Shown: positions 34,278 to 47,314, counted from the stretch's first letter. The stretch is 64,000 nt of DNA from Capitella teleta (GCA_000328365.1 KB301197.1:166720-230719), one strand, 5' to 3'. Made by a program: numbers and translations. The notes: generated by a model not told the origin, from the sequence alone.

Positions 34278-37200
34278 TCATTTCTTTCCTGGCTTCTTGC
34301 GCTTCTTATTGACCTGTGACCTCTGTTTCTGGAACGCCTGTTGACCTGCTTTCTTCTTGCGGATCTTCATGATCTGTTCCTTGCGCAGAAGTTCTCGCTT
34401 GTTGTCAGTTGCCTTGTGACGCTTGTCAAGAATAGCCGGACGATCACCTGGAGTGCGAGAAATTTCAGACAGGAACAAAACAGGGGACGAAATATCGAAC
34501 CTTTCCATCTGTTTGCTCCAAAGGTAGGCGCCCTTCTGCCACGCCCTCCTCTTCCTCCTCCACCTCCTCTGCCACGTCCTTTGGGATTACTGCCTTCATC
34601 ATCCGAGTCATCTTCATTCTCTGCCACTTTGCATTTCTCCAACCAATCTTTATATCTTTCATTATAAATTAAGAAAAATCATATTTGCGCCACATGATAA
34701 ATGGTAGAAGCAAGTATTAAATGAAGGAGGATACACATTGGTCTTGTAACTGGCTTTCACCCACGCTCCACTCTCAGTTTTAACTTTCTTGTTTCCACCC
34801 GCTTCCTTTCCTGTTTCGTTCACAAACCTCTTCTTCTTCCGATCCCTGCATTAAAAAAAACCAAAAACAATGACCCTTCCGCTGTAAAATGACCATATCT
34901 CTGACCATTTCATTTGACCTTTCGATGCCCTCTGCTTCGATTCCTCGTCCCCCGTCAAATCCAGGGCAGCAGAGGCAGCGTCACGCTCAAAACTGCTTCC
35001 CAGTCCAAGACTAGCACCAAGATTACAAATCAACCCTCAATTTTCATCATCCAACCACAAAAACTCACGCTCTTTCCGTGTCGTGGTCCTTGGGCCGATA
35101 AGAAATATAATTTTCATCAACTTCAAACTTTCTTTTCTTGGCGGACCTCTTCTCAGAAGACTCAGTGTTGAAAACTCCCTGTGATAATCAACATAAAGAT
35201 AAATCAATCGCATCAATTAAAACCCACTGTCAAATCAGCCTCATCAACCGCTTTCGTGGATGAGGCGTTCTTTTTATTAATTTGCATCAGCTTCTCGGAT
35301 TGCTCCTCTCGCTTTTGCTGCGCCTTAGCAATGACCTTGGAATGGTATTCCCGCTTCTCCTTCATGATGTCAAAACTCTGAGATTTAGCGGTCGAGTTGA
35401 TCTCAAAGATGGTCTGATGAGAACATGATTAAAACAATGATCAGGTTTTTTTGCTGGACTGGGGCTCACTGTTTGTGGCTTGTAGTGGCGCATGGCCGCC
35501 AGCAACTGGGTCCTCTGTTCTTCACCACGCTGAATGCCACCACTCTTACCTTCATGGTAAAAACATAAGACTCCAAAAATAGAAGCAAACAAACACGCAC
35601 CAAACAGAGGGTGAAGTCCGATGTTCAAGTTTGCCATTTCTTTCACTCGCTTGATAGATTCAGTGGAAGCAGCAGGACTTGACTTCATGTACTGTTTGAA
35701 GGCGTTAGATATCACTTTTGTCATTCCAAACTAAAATACACCAGAATGTAATGATGTCCATGAATTGCTGAACCATTCACAATATCAACATTCTCATGCC
35801 ATTTCCTCAGATCCGCTTCTTCTTCGTCAATAATCGATTGAGGAGCACATCCGATCAGACTTGCGGATTCTGTAGAAGTAAAATATTATTTCACAGATTG
35901 ATAGAAATAAGAAAGTCATACCGTCAGCGATTGGTTTGTCGGAGAGGACCCAGGTCAGAGGTCGACCCAAGAAGAGCTGCAGATCAAGGACGTGTGCAAG
36001 CTCATCCTGAGCCACGAGTGAATAAGCAGTGCCACTCCTACCCGCTCTCGCAACACGACCTTTGTGACGAGAGAATATATTAATAGCGGGTACCTGTGTG
36101 AAACAAAAGACATACCAACGCGATGCACAAATAATTTGCACTTGGGAGGGAAGTGGTAATTAATGACATTATCCAACATAGGGATATCAATTCCACGAGC
36201 AGCCAAATCTGTCACAAGCAACACTCTAGTTCTGTTTGCCCGGAACTTGGCCACTTGGATCTTCCGAGCAGTTTGATCCAGACTGCTGTACGTGTAGGAG
36301 CAATCAATGTGGGCTTCAGTTAAAATCTATGCAATGGGGAACCACAAGTTTATTGACCATGCTGTGAGTAAGTTGTCTTACCATGTTGAGGTACTCTACG
36401 TGATGCTTGGTGGCTAAGAAGACCACTGTTTGCTCTGATGGTTTTATGACGTTCCGCAGCAAATGCAACAGCAGGGCAACTTTGTCATCAGATCTGCATT
36501 GCAGAAATTGCAGCTAATTGAATAAAAATAAAAAGAGTTTAAAAATCCTATGAGGAGGTGTGAATGTTTTCTCACTTGAAGATGAGGGCTGATTTTTGAG
36601 TCAACGTCGAGGCGAATCAAAGAGGGGTCATGCAACCCGGCTTTGGCAAAATCAACGAGGAGTTTTGGCAGTGTGGCGGAGAAGAGGAGAGTTTGGCGAG
36701 TTTCAGGAAGTCTTCTAAGGATTTCATGCAGCTGCTCAGAGAATCCCATCTCGAAAAGCCTGTGTAACAGAAATGTTGGAGAATTTCAAGACAAAATGAC
36801 ACCCTGTATCACTCACCTATCAGCTTCATCGTAAACAACATACTGGACCTCGCTCAACTTCATTTCCATCTCAACTAAAATATGCATGAATCGTCCAGGA
36901 GTTGCGATCAAACTGAAAGGGAATAAATAATTATTATTAATTCATTATGTTAACTGGAGCTGATCATTTATGGATTTATTAAACTCACATATCAGGATTC
37001 TCATGGATGGCAGCAAACTGGTTTTCCATGCTGTCTCCACCCAGAATGACGGCAGGTTTCAATCCTGTGAATTTACCCAACTGGAGAATAGCTATGAGTA
37101 GCATCAAACACCAAATGAAGTGAGTGAAACTTACTTCTTTGGTGAACTTCAGGGTCTGAAGAGCCAGTTCTCTGGTTGGAGCCAAGATAAGAGCGCGCGC

Positions 37201-38138
37201 ACCAGTCGGCAAATGACCCTTCAATTTCTCAAACATGGGAATCAGAAAAGCCGCAGTTTTACCGCTGCCAGTTCTTGCCATGGCAACCACATCTTTGCCG
37301 TCCAAAATCAGGGGTATGGTCTGAAAACAGTCTCAGAGTCAGTGACAATTAAATTGTTTTGAAAAATCACCTTTCGCTGAATTGGAGTTGGAACTTTATA
37401 GCCTCGTCTCATGATGCCAGTGAAAACATGATGCGAGAGACCTGGAAAGAGTCGTTGAGAATGTGAGTTGCACACGTTGTGGGACTGTACCCATAGATTG
37501 GAAGCCGCCAGATTTCTTCTTCTTTCTGTTTTGCTGACGGACAAGGTCCTCAACATTCTGCTGCTCTTCTTCTTCTTCTTCGCTGGAATCATCTGATCCT
37601 TCTTTGAATGGCTTTCCAGGAAATCCTGTTATTTCTTCTTCCTGGAATATCTCAATAATTAGTATGAAATGTGATATTCCTCGAGTACCTTTCAACTAAA
37701 ATGTAAGTTATTCGTAAATTTAAATAAGTATACAAATTAATGACAACATTATTATTATAATCATTATATGAATTATGATTATTTCAATATTAGAATTTAA
37801 CTTCTCAGTTAAAATTTAAGAATTACCTTAACTTCTTCAAAATCTGATTCATCTGACTCATTTTTCTTGGCCCACTTCTTATTGGGTTTCTTTTTCCGAT
37901 TATTCTTCTTCGTACCATCTGCTACCAGGTCGTCGATGCCTTGCTCGAAAGATCGCTTGACTCGTGGCTTTTCCTTCTTGTCCGTGGGGGATTTACTGAA
38001 GCCAGACCCGGCTGAGCGAGGTCGCCCAGATTTTGGACCACAGTCAGCCGCGCGCCCATTCTTAAACTTTTGTTCGCTCCCTGGTAGAGATGACCGCTTC
38101 CCAGCACCTCCACTGTTCGATCTTGAAACTTTTCCCAT
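34278..38138 (-). CDS. DDX54: DDX54/Dbp10 DEAD-box RNA helicase
   Basis: A nucleolar ATP-dependent RNA helicase of 60S ribosome biogenesis (yeast Dbp10); the mammalian protein is also a nuclear-receptor corepressor. Exons in coding order: 38138-37827, 37641-37491, 37441-37371, 37320-37135, 37080-36989, 36912-36817, 36759-36576, 36513-36382, 36326-36116, 36059-35922, 35869-35781, 35730-35601, 35549-35470, 35413-35228, 35178-35069, 35010-34906, 34845-34735, 34655-34501, 34447-34278. They give 902 residues; human has 881. Motifs: Q motif GYKVPTPIQ, Walker A ARTGSGKT (193-200), PTRELA, TPGR, DEAD (299-302), [18 protein letters not shown] and [11 protein letters not shown]. The C-terminal DBP10CT region includes NYISYRPKD and [10 protein letters not shown] glycine-arginine stretch ([15 protein letters not shown]) and a lysine-rich end suit RNA binding and nucleolar location. 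Acidic/lysine N-terminal region as in the family. Confidence 0.95.
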
Positions 38139-38521
38139 GACTGCTATTTCAATTTATTCGCGATTTCATGCCTATTGAACAATTATTATTCACGTGCGAT
38201 TGTTTTCAATGTAGCGGAAGTATATATTTATTTCCACCGAAGAGGTGGTGTTAGTTAAGGCAATTTTATATTTGCGATGTTTGTTCGAAAAATTCTCAAC
38301 CTGACATAGAACACGTAAAACCAGAGAGTTGAAATTTGGTAATTAGCTGGTCAGATAGAACATTTATTCAGATATCAAAGGTTGCTGCAATATTTCCTTG
38401 TCACAACTATTTTTTGATTGAGCGCACTTCTACCGATATCACTGTCATACAGTGATTTTGGCTGCCAAAAGTTTCATGTGTTGACCTCATGACACTTTCT
38501 CTTGATATCATTCCCAAAAGA

Positions 38522-39137
38522 AACTTAAGTGGTAAAACTAAGTTCGGGAGGAGTTAAGTTGACCAAGACGATTCCAGAAACAAACTTAAGTCCTCTAGAT
38601 CCTGCAAAACTTAAGTAACCTCTCCACCTGACTTAAATCAAACTTAGTGAATTCAGGATGGCGCCGATCAGAAGATACCAGATTATTGCTATGGTGTCAA
38701 TACCTAGAAGGAGCCTTCCAGACAGAAGCAACACTCTGAAAGGCGTCCCAGAAGACACCCTAGATTTAACGCAAGTGGGATTTTGTTTTTGTGTGCCGTT
38801 ATCTCAAGTCAACTACAGCGTCCTAGTGGTCGGGGCTCACCGCTGCCTATTCTATTGAAAGTGTGCTATACATTCGCATTTCTCGTTTGTGATGTTTTCG
38901 TTTTCGATAAAGTTTTTGAAAAATCATAAACAGTTCTTAAAAATCATGTTGCAAGGTACATTTACCACTGATCAAATTTCTCGCCATGTCTTATACATTC
39001 CTTGGCAGATAGCCAAATCCGATTTACGCTACTTAAGTTAAGTTCAGCAAAAATGCGTTTGTGGAATCGATTTAACTTGAAAACTTAACTTAACTTAACG
39101 CCTGGAGGACTTAAGTCCCAAAGTTCCAAAGTTAAGT
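38522..39137. mobile_element. Inverted-repeat element rich in CTTAAGTT motifs
   Basis: The left part (38522-38618) and right part (39029-39137) are imperfect reverse complements. They share blocks such as GTTAAGTT, CGATTCCA, AAAC and ACTTAAGTA. Both arms are packed with TTAAGT-type words. The roughly 615-bp element has no transposase frame; a 66-codon open frame inside is probably spurious. Its superfamily is unassigned. Confidence 0.55.
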
Positions 39138-39554
39138 TCAATGATTTTACTTTAGTATACTCAGCTTGTCTATTTGCTTTACTGCGGTGAAGATTCAATG
39201 GATTTCTGATAATTATATATTTAGTTAACTTGAGAACTGTGCTAGGAAAATGCACCCCAACAAAAATGACCATGCATTTTGATAATTCGATCAGAAATTA
39301 AGCCACCCAGTCATTTAAATTTAAATATTTCTGTCAGGAATCATTTGGACTGACTGTGTAGTGATGGTATAGCAAAAGTGGTGTGCATTCAACAAAAACA
39401 TTCACAATATTATATAAGAGAGAAGCTCACCGTTATTATTTTTCTTTTCGCCATCCTAGATTAAAAGCACTGCAATTCAAATGGGTGTCTGTCTTCGATA
39501 TATCACAAATTGGTGCAGTCGGCACTCTGAACTTTTACTTTTATATGTGTCTTC

Positions 39555-40330
39555 ATGGAGAAAGAACATTTGCTGTGGTTACAGGAGCAAATCAAGCAGC
39601 AACAGCGGCAACATGAGGAACATATGGAGCAAATCATAGATGCGCTCAGCAAACAACACGTGGGTGCTAGTGTACATGCAGGCACCAACACCAGCCACAT
39701 CACCCCCGTTTGGACACTGATGTGGAAAACGAACTGTAGAACGACTAGTCGACTACTTGACACATGTTACGATCTTCAAGGAGGCACATTCTGTTCCAGG
39801 TGGGAAAAGAGCACACATGTTTCTTACAAACCAGACGACTGCAACATACAACATGCTGATGAATTTGATTGCTCAGCATTTCTCTCTAGTTGACGTCAAT
39901 GATTTGACATTCGACAAGATTACGAGCTTCATGGAGGATCAGTTTCACTCGACTTGGTTTGTTGTCAGAGAACCATTCAAATTCTGCAACAACATGGCAC
40001 GTCAGCCAGATAAGTTGGTACATGAACTGGTTTCACGTATTCAACAGGACGCCGTCACATGTGATTTTGGGAGCATCAAGGACCCGCTTGATGAAGCCAT
40101 GAAGAAGAGATTCATAATATGTACCATCAACAATAAAGCAGCTTTGAAAGCGCCATTTCGGGTCAAGAACACTGACCTATCATTCGCAAAGGCAGTGTAG
40201 ATCGCCGTCAAGGAGTGAACCGCCTGTGAGAGCATCCAAGAAGGAAGCAGACACATACAACTGTCACGAGCTACTGCTGCAATGACCCATCACACAACGT
40301 GCCCCAATATTGTCACAAGAAGTACAAAGA
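39555..40330 (+). mobile_element. Ty3/gypsy-like gag fossil (LTR retrotransposon remnant)
   Basis: The region encodes capsid-type gag similarity, beginning MEKEHLLWLQEQIKQQQ and later FKFCNNMARQPDKLVHELV. The spacing resembles the gag of Ty3/gypsy elements. Only the gag portion is present; no protease, reverse transcriptase, integrase or LTR pair was seen. The copy is broken in several places and looks old. The 3' side runs into a partial MITE. Confidence 0.65.
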
Positions 40331-40391
40331 GCAATTTCTGCTCTGAGAAAGGACAGTCGAGTGAGCAGATCTTTCAACAGTTCTCATAAAA

Positions 40392-40565
40392 GTAATTTCT
40401 CACTCCTCTCGTTTCAATTCTGCCTGAATAAGAAAGTCGTGTTTCAATTTGTCTTGAATATTATTCATAGCCGACCAAAATTCCTGAAATTGGTCTCTCG
40501 TCACTCACAAAAGCCCATTGAATCGATCTAAAAAGGTTCCAAACTGAACAGAAGTCTTCTTTTAT
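40392..40565. mobile_element. Partial copy of the TTAA/AGAGAACCTCTG MITE family
   Basis: This stretch resembles the right half of the element at 51698-52010. Shared blocks include TTTCAATTTGTCTT (or the TTTTAATTTGTCTT variant), CGTCAC, CGATCTAAAAAGGTT and GAACAGA. The left terminus is not seen, so it is a truncated copy next to the gag fossil. Confidence 0.55.
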
Positions 40566-40812
40566 GAATTACTGTATAATGTCGATATGTCGAATTTCTA
40601 GGGACCATCAAAATTACTTCGAGTTATAGAGCCTTTGAGATAGAGTAACATGGATCAAGCATGGAAAAAATATCTCTAATGCACAATACTATAACGCATC
40701 AGACCCAAGCAATGGTAACTTCGCACATAGTCTCTTACATGGCATCATCTCTTCATAGCCATGGTGCAGAGATAAAATGTCTAGAGTACCAGGTCGCCAT
40801 GTTTGATAAATT

Positions 40813-42490
40813 CAATTCAATTCAAAACTTTTATTCGGACTCAATGGTCCATGCAAACAGGTAAAAAGGAAAATGTGAAAGAAACAAGCATTAGGTGTAC
40901 ATAGAAAAACAAAGAACACGTCAATAAAGGATCATATTGCTGCTAAATGACAGACACTTATTCCAAAAACGCCAAATTTTGGAATTTAAAGATACCGCAC
41001 TCAATGTCGTATTAACTAGTGCAGATATAATGCTGTTAGATGACTTATTCAGCCGACATATAAAGCGGTACATTATATTTCGTAGGGCAGGCAAAGGACC
41101 AGGAACATTAACTTCAACAAACATTTGTGTAGCACTAAGATATCTAGGCACACGTAATAAAATGCGCAATGCATCATTGTAAGCTATATACAATTTGCGT
41201 ATAGAAGCCACTTTGTAATGACACCAGAGATACGAAGTATACATTGATGAGCAATATGTTCTGAATAGTTGGACTTTCACATCAGGTGTACACATAAAAA
41301 ACTTTCTAGCCAAAGTATTTTCCTGAAAGTATAGCTTTCGACGTTGACGGTTTATATCAGCGTCATCAGACAAATCATCACAAATAATATGACCCAAATA
41401 TTTGGTATCATGACAAACATTCATTATTTCATTGCACAAATAGAAGTCAGGGAAAACAGTTTGAGTATTGCCCTTACATTGCACTATCATGACATTGCTT
41501 TTTACAGCATTATATTTAATGTCAAATTCAGCACCATATTCAGTACAAATATTCAAAAGTTGCTGGAGGCCAGCAGAATATGGACTTAAGACGACTAGAT
41601 CATCAGCATACATAAGGTGGTTGATCTTAAGAGACCCAGCATAACACCCCGTTGGACATTCATTCAAATTAATAGATAAACCATCTATGTAAACGTTAAA
41701 TAAGAAGGGGGAGAGTATACCTCCCTGCCTTACTCCATTGCTGACATGAAACGAAGTAGACATGGTATCACCCCAGCGTATAACCATAGTCTGCTGTGAG
41801 TACCAAAAAACAAGTAAGCGAATGATATATGAGGAGACTCCTCTCTGCTCTAACTTCCTAAACAGCTTGCCATGGCTGACCCGGTCAAATGCTTTGGATG
41901 CATCTAGGAAGCTAAGAAACACAGTACTGTTTAAAGCATTATATATGTGCAGTACTTCTTTTAAGGCATAGATACACATATCAGTGCCATGTTTTGGTTT
42001 AAAACCAAACTGATTAGCAACAGTCATGAATGTGTCCTCTGCACGTTCAAGTAAGATACGCTCAATTAATTTGGACATAATACTGGCTAAAGCAATAGGA
42101 CGATAATTGTCTCGACTATTTATTTTACTTGCCTTGTCTTTGATTACGGGTACAATAACTACAGATAACATGTCTTCTGGAAGATAACCGTGAACAAAAA
42201 AAACCTGTAAAACACATTGCTAGTAATGGAACAATGGACACATCAGCATACTTCAGATGCTCTGCAGTAATACCATCTAAGCCACACGACTTGTTATCTA
42301 CAAGTTTAGCGACTGCACGTTGTACCTCATTTGGCCTGATTATCATATCATTATCAAACATAACATCAGGGGAGAGATACACCTCATTATCATGGATACA
42401 ATTGAAGAGAGAGGAATAATGTTGCCTCCATAACTCACACACCCCAGTAGAACCTGTATATCCATCTATGTTATTGGGCAGAAGTGATAA
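40813..42490 (-). mobile_element. 5'-truncated LINE with long reverse-transcriptase ORF
   Basis: A 416-codon minus-strand frame (42171-40921) encodes a non-LTR reverse transcriptase: YRPIALASIMSK, ANQFGFKPKHGTD, FLDASKAFDRV, SNGVRQGGILSPFLFN, the active-site YADD and KYLGHIICDDLSDDADI. Upstream, a frame with LWRQHYSSLFN and NKSCGLDGITAEHL belongs to the same ORF. They are separated by a one-base shift at an eight-A run (42196-42203, plus strand). The 3' end has AATAAA and a GAATTGAATTGAATT tail at about 40813-40830. The endonuclease region is missing. The family is CR1/Jockey-like or a relative; I did not fix the clade. Confidence 0.88.
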
Positions 42491-44534
42491 ATGTCTAGGT
42501 GATAAAGCAATGCAGGTATATGAAAGGTTGTACTTATATCTATGAAATTTGCATGTAATAAGCACCAAGATGAGGAACACATTCATGTCAAATTTCATCA
42601 TATGATGCCTGTGGCCTGACATATGCCTAAATGAATATTAATAATATTAATCAAAACTTTCAATTGCGAAATTCTCAGAATGGCGGTTTTTGAAGTTTTT
42701 GGACTTCAAAACGCTGTAACTTTGCAACCCCTTGCGATATCTACATGATTTTTTTTTTTGCACCAAAAATACTCAGGAGAGTGTCGGCTGTCGGCTGGTG
42801 CCTCAAACTTTATTTTATCCCGACCCATTTGACCTGTTTTGCCGTGGACCCTAACATATAAACAGTGCCTAACTTGATTCCAGGGATCTTTCATTTATTA
42901 AAAAAATATATACAATTAAAATTTCTTCAAAATCTCCTGTGTGGAATATATCAAATATGATAAATTGCTTAATCATTCTGTGATTGCGAATCATGTTTGA
43001 GAGTTTGTTTAAATATATTTGACCTTTTCACAAATGTTAATTCTTTTTAGATCATCTCAAAATTATTGCTCCCCAATACTGGCACAGCGGACAGTTCCTA
43101 AGCTTCCTTGCTAACTTGTGTTGCAGCTGTGTTCAGTAATTATGCTTTCCCCTCTCCGTATACCAACTTCTTCTCTGTATTATGGTCACTCGTAATTATG
43201 AATTTACGGTGCTGAAATATTACCATGAAAAATTTCAAGAAAAGATGCAATCACTCGTGACTCACTGAATCAGTCTCAGTCACTGAGTCAGTCACTCAGT
43301 GACTACTCAGTGGGCATGGCTCCTGGTTACCACTGCTTTAGTGCTTACTGAGTTACCAATACCAGTGGTTACTTGCTCATTAGGATGTAGACCCCGAAGC
43401 CACCAAATCGTGAAAATATGGCTGGCTGAAGCATCAATAAATTCGGCGGCCAAGCCCACCTTTCTTCAAGGTGGCGGCTGAGTAAAAATCACGGCTCAAG
43501 CCGGCTCAGAGCACGGATAATTTCTCTCTCTTTCGAATCCAGAAATCATAAAATTAGCGCTTTTAAAACATACACACTCAGTGCCAAATGCAAGGACAGC
43601 ATGCACCGTTCCAAAACTATGCCCAATGCCAAGGACTACGCTTGGCATCGGGCATGGCGCCAACTATTTAATAACTATTATTTTAAAACTTATGAATAAA
43701 TTGATAATAAATAAAAATGTAATTTAATTATGTCATGGCATCTATGCTCTACAAGATAAATTGTCCTAGTATAACCCTTTATAACTACCAATTTGTTTGG
43801 AGGACATTATAGTCAAGAATCCACAATACAGCTTTACACCCTGGATTAGTTGACAGTTGTATTTAACAGTATTTCATTTATATCAAATACATTCTGAGTA
43901 AAATATAATTTGAAGAATAACAGATATTTAGATACAAGAACCAATTGATCATACATAGGCCCAATTATATTACAGCATCTACATCGGCATGCCTAATATT
44001 TGTCAACAAGTATACTTGAGGGAAAAAAATTATCTGTGCTATCCCCCACTATTCAACATCAAAAAAAGTTTATGAAAGCTCCTTTGTCGAGACAAAAAGC
44101 ATTGAAATGAATGGCAAACTGAATATACTGGTATAAGTATTTTGTACAGACTCAGAAAAGAAGTTTGCAAAAATAAAAATAAAAACTCTAGAACGGCGAT
44201 TCATGATCAACAATTGCTTTAAAGTATTCTACATTTCTGGCGTCATGTACAAAATGCTAATGACGTGATGTTTGTCCATTCTTCTTATCCAGCCAGACAT
44301 CATTTCAGGGTCTATCAGGATGAACAGGCTCAGGTCGTACACTTTCACCAGTGTTGACTTATTTCGTAAAATGCTTTTGCTGTTTGGGTATTTGTTGACT
44401 CACTAAATGGAAAACATTTTATTCCTGGCATATCTTGAGTATCACCAGGCATACAGGATTAGTTTAAATTGTATGAATATATTTTTTTTATGAAAATCAT
44501 TTCTTGTCATAAATATTCTTTATCCCTGCAGACG
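42491..44534. other. Intergenic stretch upstream of RNGTT
   Basis: No gene recognised. It holds a CACTGAGTCAGT-like simple repeat near 43250-43310 and AT-rich DNA. A possible acceptor (CCCTGCAG) ends at 44531, so a non-coding first exon of RNGTT may lie here. Confidence 0.45.
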
Positions 44535-47314
44535 ATGGCATCGTGGAGTGACGGGCCTCCTCTCCCCCCAAGATGGCTGAACTGCCCACGCAAAGGAGAA
44601 CTCATCGCTGGTGAGCTCTTGTGAAGAAATATTAATATTATTTGATTCAATAAATCGGTAATATTGTTTTCCAGATAAGTTCATTCCTTTCAAAACACCA
44701 CTTGACAGCAGATACGCGGACAAAATTCCTGACGCAAATATATTCGATCTGAAAATGTTATTTGGTTCATTTAAACGACAGAAGGTCTGAAGTGGAAATT
44801 TGCTGTTTTATATTTTGACTCAACTCTCACTACTAGATCAACCTTGGCCTTCTCATTGATCTCACAAACACAAATAGATTCTACAATAAAGATGAATTAG
44901 CAGCACAGGATTGTAAATACATCAAAATTCAATGCAGAGGGTAAGCGTGTTTTGTCATTGAGTTTCTGCATCAATTGTTTTATTCAGACACGGAGAATCG
45001 CCTTCGGAAGAACAGACGGAAACCTTCTTAAAAGTGTGCCATGCTTTCATCACTCAAAATCCTCTTGCGAAAATTGGTAATCATCTCTTATCGAATAACT
45101 TAAAACTCTTGAATTTCCTTTAATCCCCTCGAATAGGCATCATACGATTTTTTTTTTTTTGGGGGGTGTGTGTGTTGATAATAAGCTCAGCTAATCTCTT
45201 CACTTGTAATCTCCAGACTCAAGTATAACTGAAGCTACTTGCTTTCAGGTGTACACTGTACTCATGGCTTCAACCGAACTGGCTTCTTGATAGTTTCATA
45301 CCTGGTAGAGAAGCTTGATTGGAGGTGAGTGTAATTACTCCCAGCAGCTCATTTCAATCTCTGGTGACGCTTTCAGTGTTGAAGCCGGCGTTGCAGCGTA
45401 CGCACAGGTAGAAGCATCTTCATTGCCTTTCAATTTCATGACTTTTTTTTTGCTGCAAAGGCTCGTCCCCCTGGTATATACAAAGGCGATTATATCAAAA
45501 CGTTATTCCGTTTGTACGGGGACGAGGAAGATGCCCCTCCCCCTCCTGTGATGCCTGACTGGTGCCTGGGTGAGTTTTTTTTTTTATCCTGCTCAGATTG
45601 TTTTATTTATTTTTATTTCTCCTTTTAAGAGGACAATGATGAGATTGATGATGATGGAAATCCTCTTGCTTCAACAAATGGAAACACTAAACGGAAGCGG
45701 GGCAGGGAAGTCAAGAAGGTCAGGAGAGGTCAATGAACTCGCAATTTTTTTTATTATCCTCTCGTCATACAGAATCTGGCTTTCATGGACGGTTTGGTTG
45801 CTGGGGTTACACAAGTCACAAATGACACGCAACTCTCGCAAATTCAGGGTCGTGTGCAGAAAATGGCAAACTGGCAAGGGTGGGTTGGTTTCATTCAGTT
45901 GGTGTTGCTATCACATTTTGTTTACCATAGCTCTGGCTTCCCTGGCTCTCAGCCAATTTCCATGGATCTTGATAATGTCAAATATCTCGCTCAAAAACCA
46001 TACAGAGTTAGCTGGAAAGCGGATGGCACCAGGTTTGGAGAATATTTTGTCTCGTGAAACCAAAAATAATGATGTTTGAGTTCTCAGGTTCATGATGTTA
46101 ATTGACGGATTGAATGAGGTTTACATGATAGATAGAGACAACGCAGTTTACCGAGTTCCAAACCTGACGTTTCCAAAGCGGAAAGATTTATCACGGCCTT
46201 TAACAAACACTCTGGTTGACGGGGTGAGTGTATTTGCGAAATGTTTGCATGGAAATTTTTCAATCTGCTTCTCGAAGGAAATGGTCATTGACAAAGACGG
46301 AGATAAACCAGTTCCGCGATTCCTCATCTATGACATATTGAAATTCGAGGTCTGTCAACGAAGATCTGTTTGGTGATAGATGTGCATATTAATGAGGTCA
46401 CAGGGTCAGCCAGTGGGCGATGCAGACTTTGATCGTCGAATGCTGTGTATTAACAAAGAAATCATTGGCCCTCGTCACATGATGATCACGCAGGGCAAGC
46501 TGGATAAAACAATGGAACCGTTTAGCGTGCGAACAAAACAGTTCTTTGAGTTGGACAAAGCAAGAAGTGTGAGTAGTGATTTCTCAAGCATTTTCGGTTG
46601 ATATTTCAGCTCATTTTTAGCTCATCGATGGCAGATTTGCGCAAGAAGTTAAACACGAGACGGATGGACTTATATTTCAACCTGCCAGTGAGGTTTGTAA
46701 GATTTTAAAATCTGGTTAAAAAGGAATTTAATTATTATTATCATTTTCTTTCAGAAATATGAAACAGGGCGATGTATGGATGTGCTTAAGTGGAAACCTC
46801 CGGAGTTGAACTCAGTTGATTTTAAGCTGAAGATTGTCAAAGAAAACCGACCGGGGTGAGATTGATCTCGAAATAGCAGTCTTGAGATTTTAATTTTATT
46901 TATTTATTTTTTTGTTTTCCCCTGGTGCAGCATGCTCCCAATCACCAAAGGTCTGCTGTTTGTCGGAAGTCTCGATCCACCGTTTGGCGAAATAAAAGTG
47001 AAAAAGGAACTTCGTGAGCTCAACGGAAAGATCATCGAGTGTGCGTACGACATGCCAACCAAGCAATGGCGCTTCATGAGACAGCGCACGGATAAATCGT
47101 TTCCCAATGCGTACAGCACTGCCAAAGGTCAGTGACCTCTCTCTCATCTGATTGCATCACTCACTGCCGTTTCTTCCTTTCAGCTGTATGCGAAAGCATA
47201 AAAAATCCAGTGACGAAAGACTTTCTCATTAATTTCATTGACCGTGAACAGTGGCGCCCCCAGTGCCCTAGATCCGGCCTCATGCCCCCTCCTGCCAAGA
47301 TTCCCCGTCGATGA
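44535..47314 (+). CDS. RNGTT: mRNA capping enzyme (RNA triphosphatase-guanylyltransferase)
   Basis: A nuclear bifunctional enzyme that removes the gamma phosphate of nascent pre-mRNA and adds GMP from GTP to form the cap. Exons: 44535-44610, 44675-44784, 44837-44940, 44988-45076, 45249-45324, 45377-45407, 45461-45569, 45630-45718, 45773-45879, 45931-46032, 46088-46223, 46278-46349, 46404-46568, 46621-46692, 46755-46855, 46931-47127, 47184-47314. They give 588 residues; human has 597. The N-terminal cysteine phosphatase has [10 protein letters not shown], with C130 and R136. An acidic linker ([10 protein letters not shown]) follows. The guanylyltransferase has the KADGTR nucleotidyl site (K293), then [15 protein letters not shown] and [15 protein letters not shown] at 44535 gives MASW...PPRWLNCP, matching human [11 protein letters not shown]. 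The metazoan fusion is intact. AATAAA is at 47378. Confidence 0.96.

Noticed and set aside
36061-36115. Alternative acceptor inside DDX54 intron 9 (TTTCACACAG before a short open stretch)
   Set aside because: Using it would break helicase motif VI; the acceptor at 36060 joins HRVG to RVARAGR as in all DEAD-box proteins.
38658-38858. 66-codon frame MAPIRRYQIIAMV...
   Set aside because: It lies inside the inverted-repeat element and shows no transposase motif or splice context.
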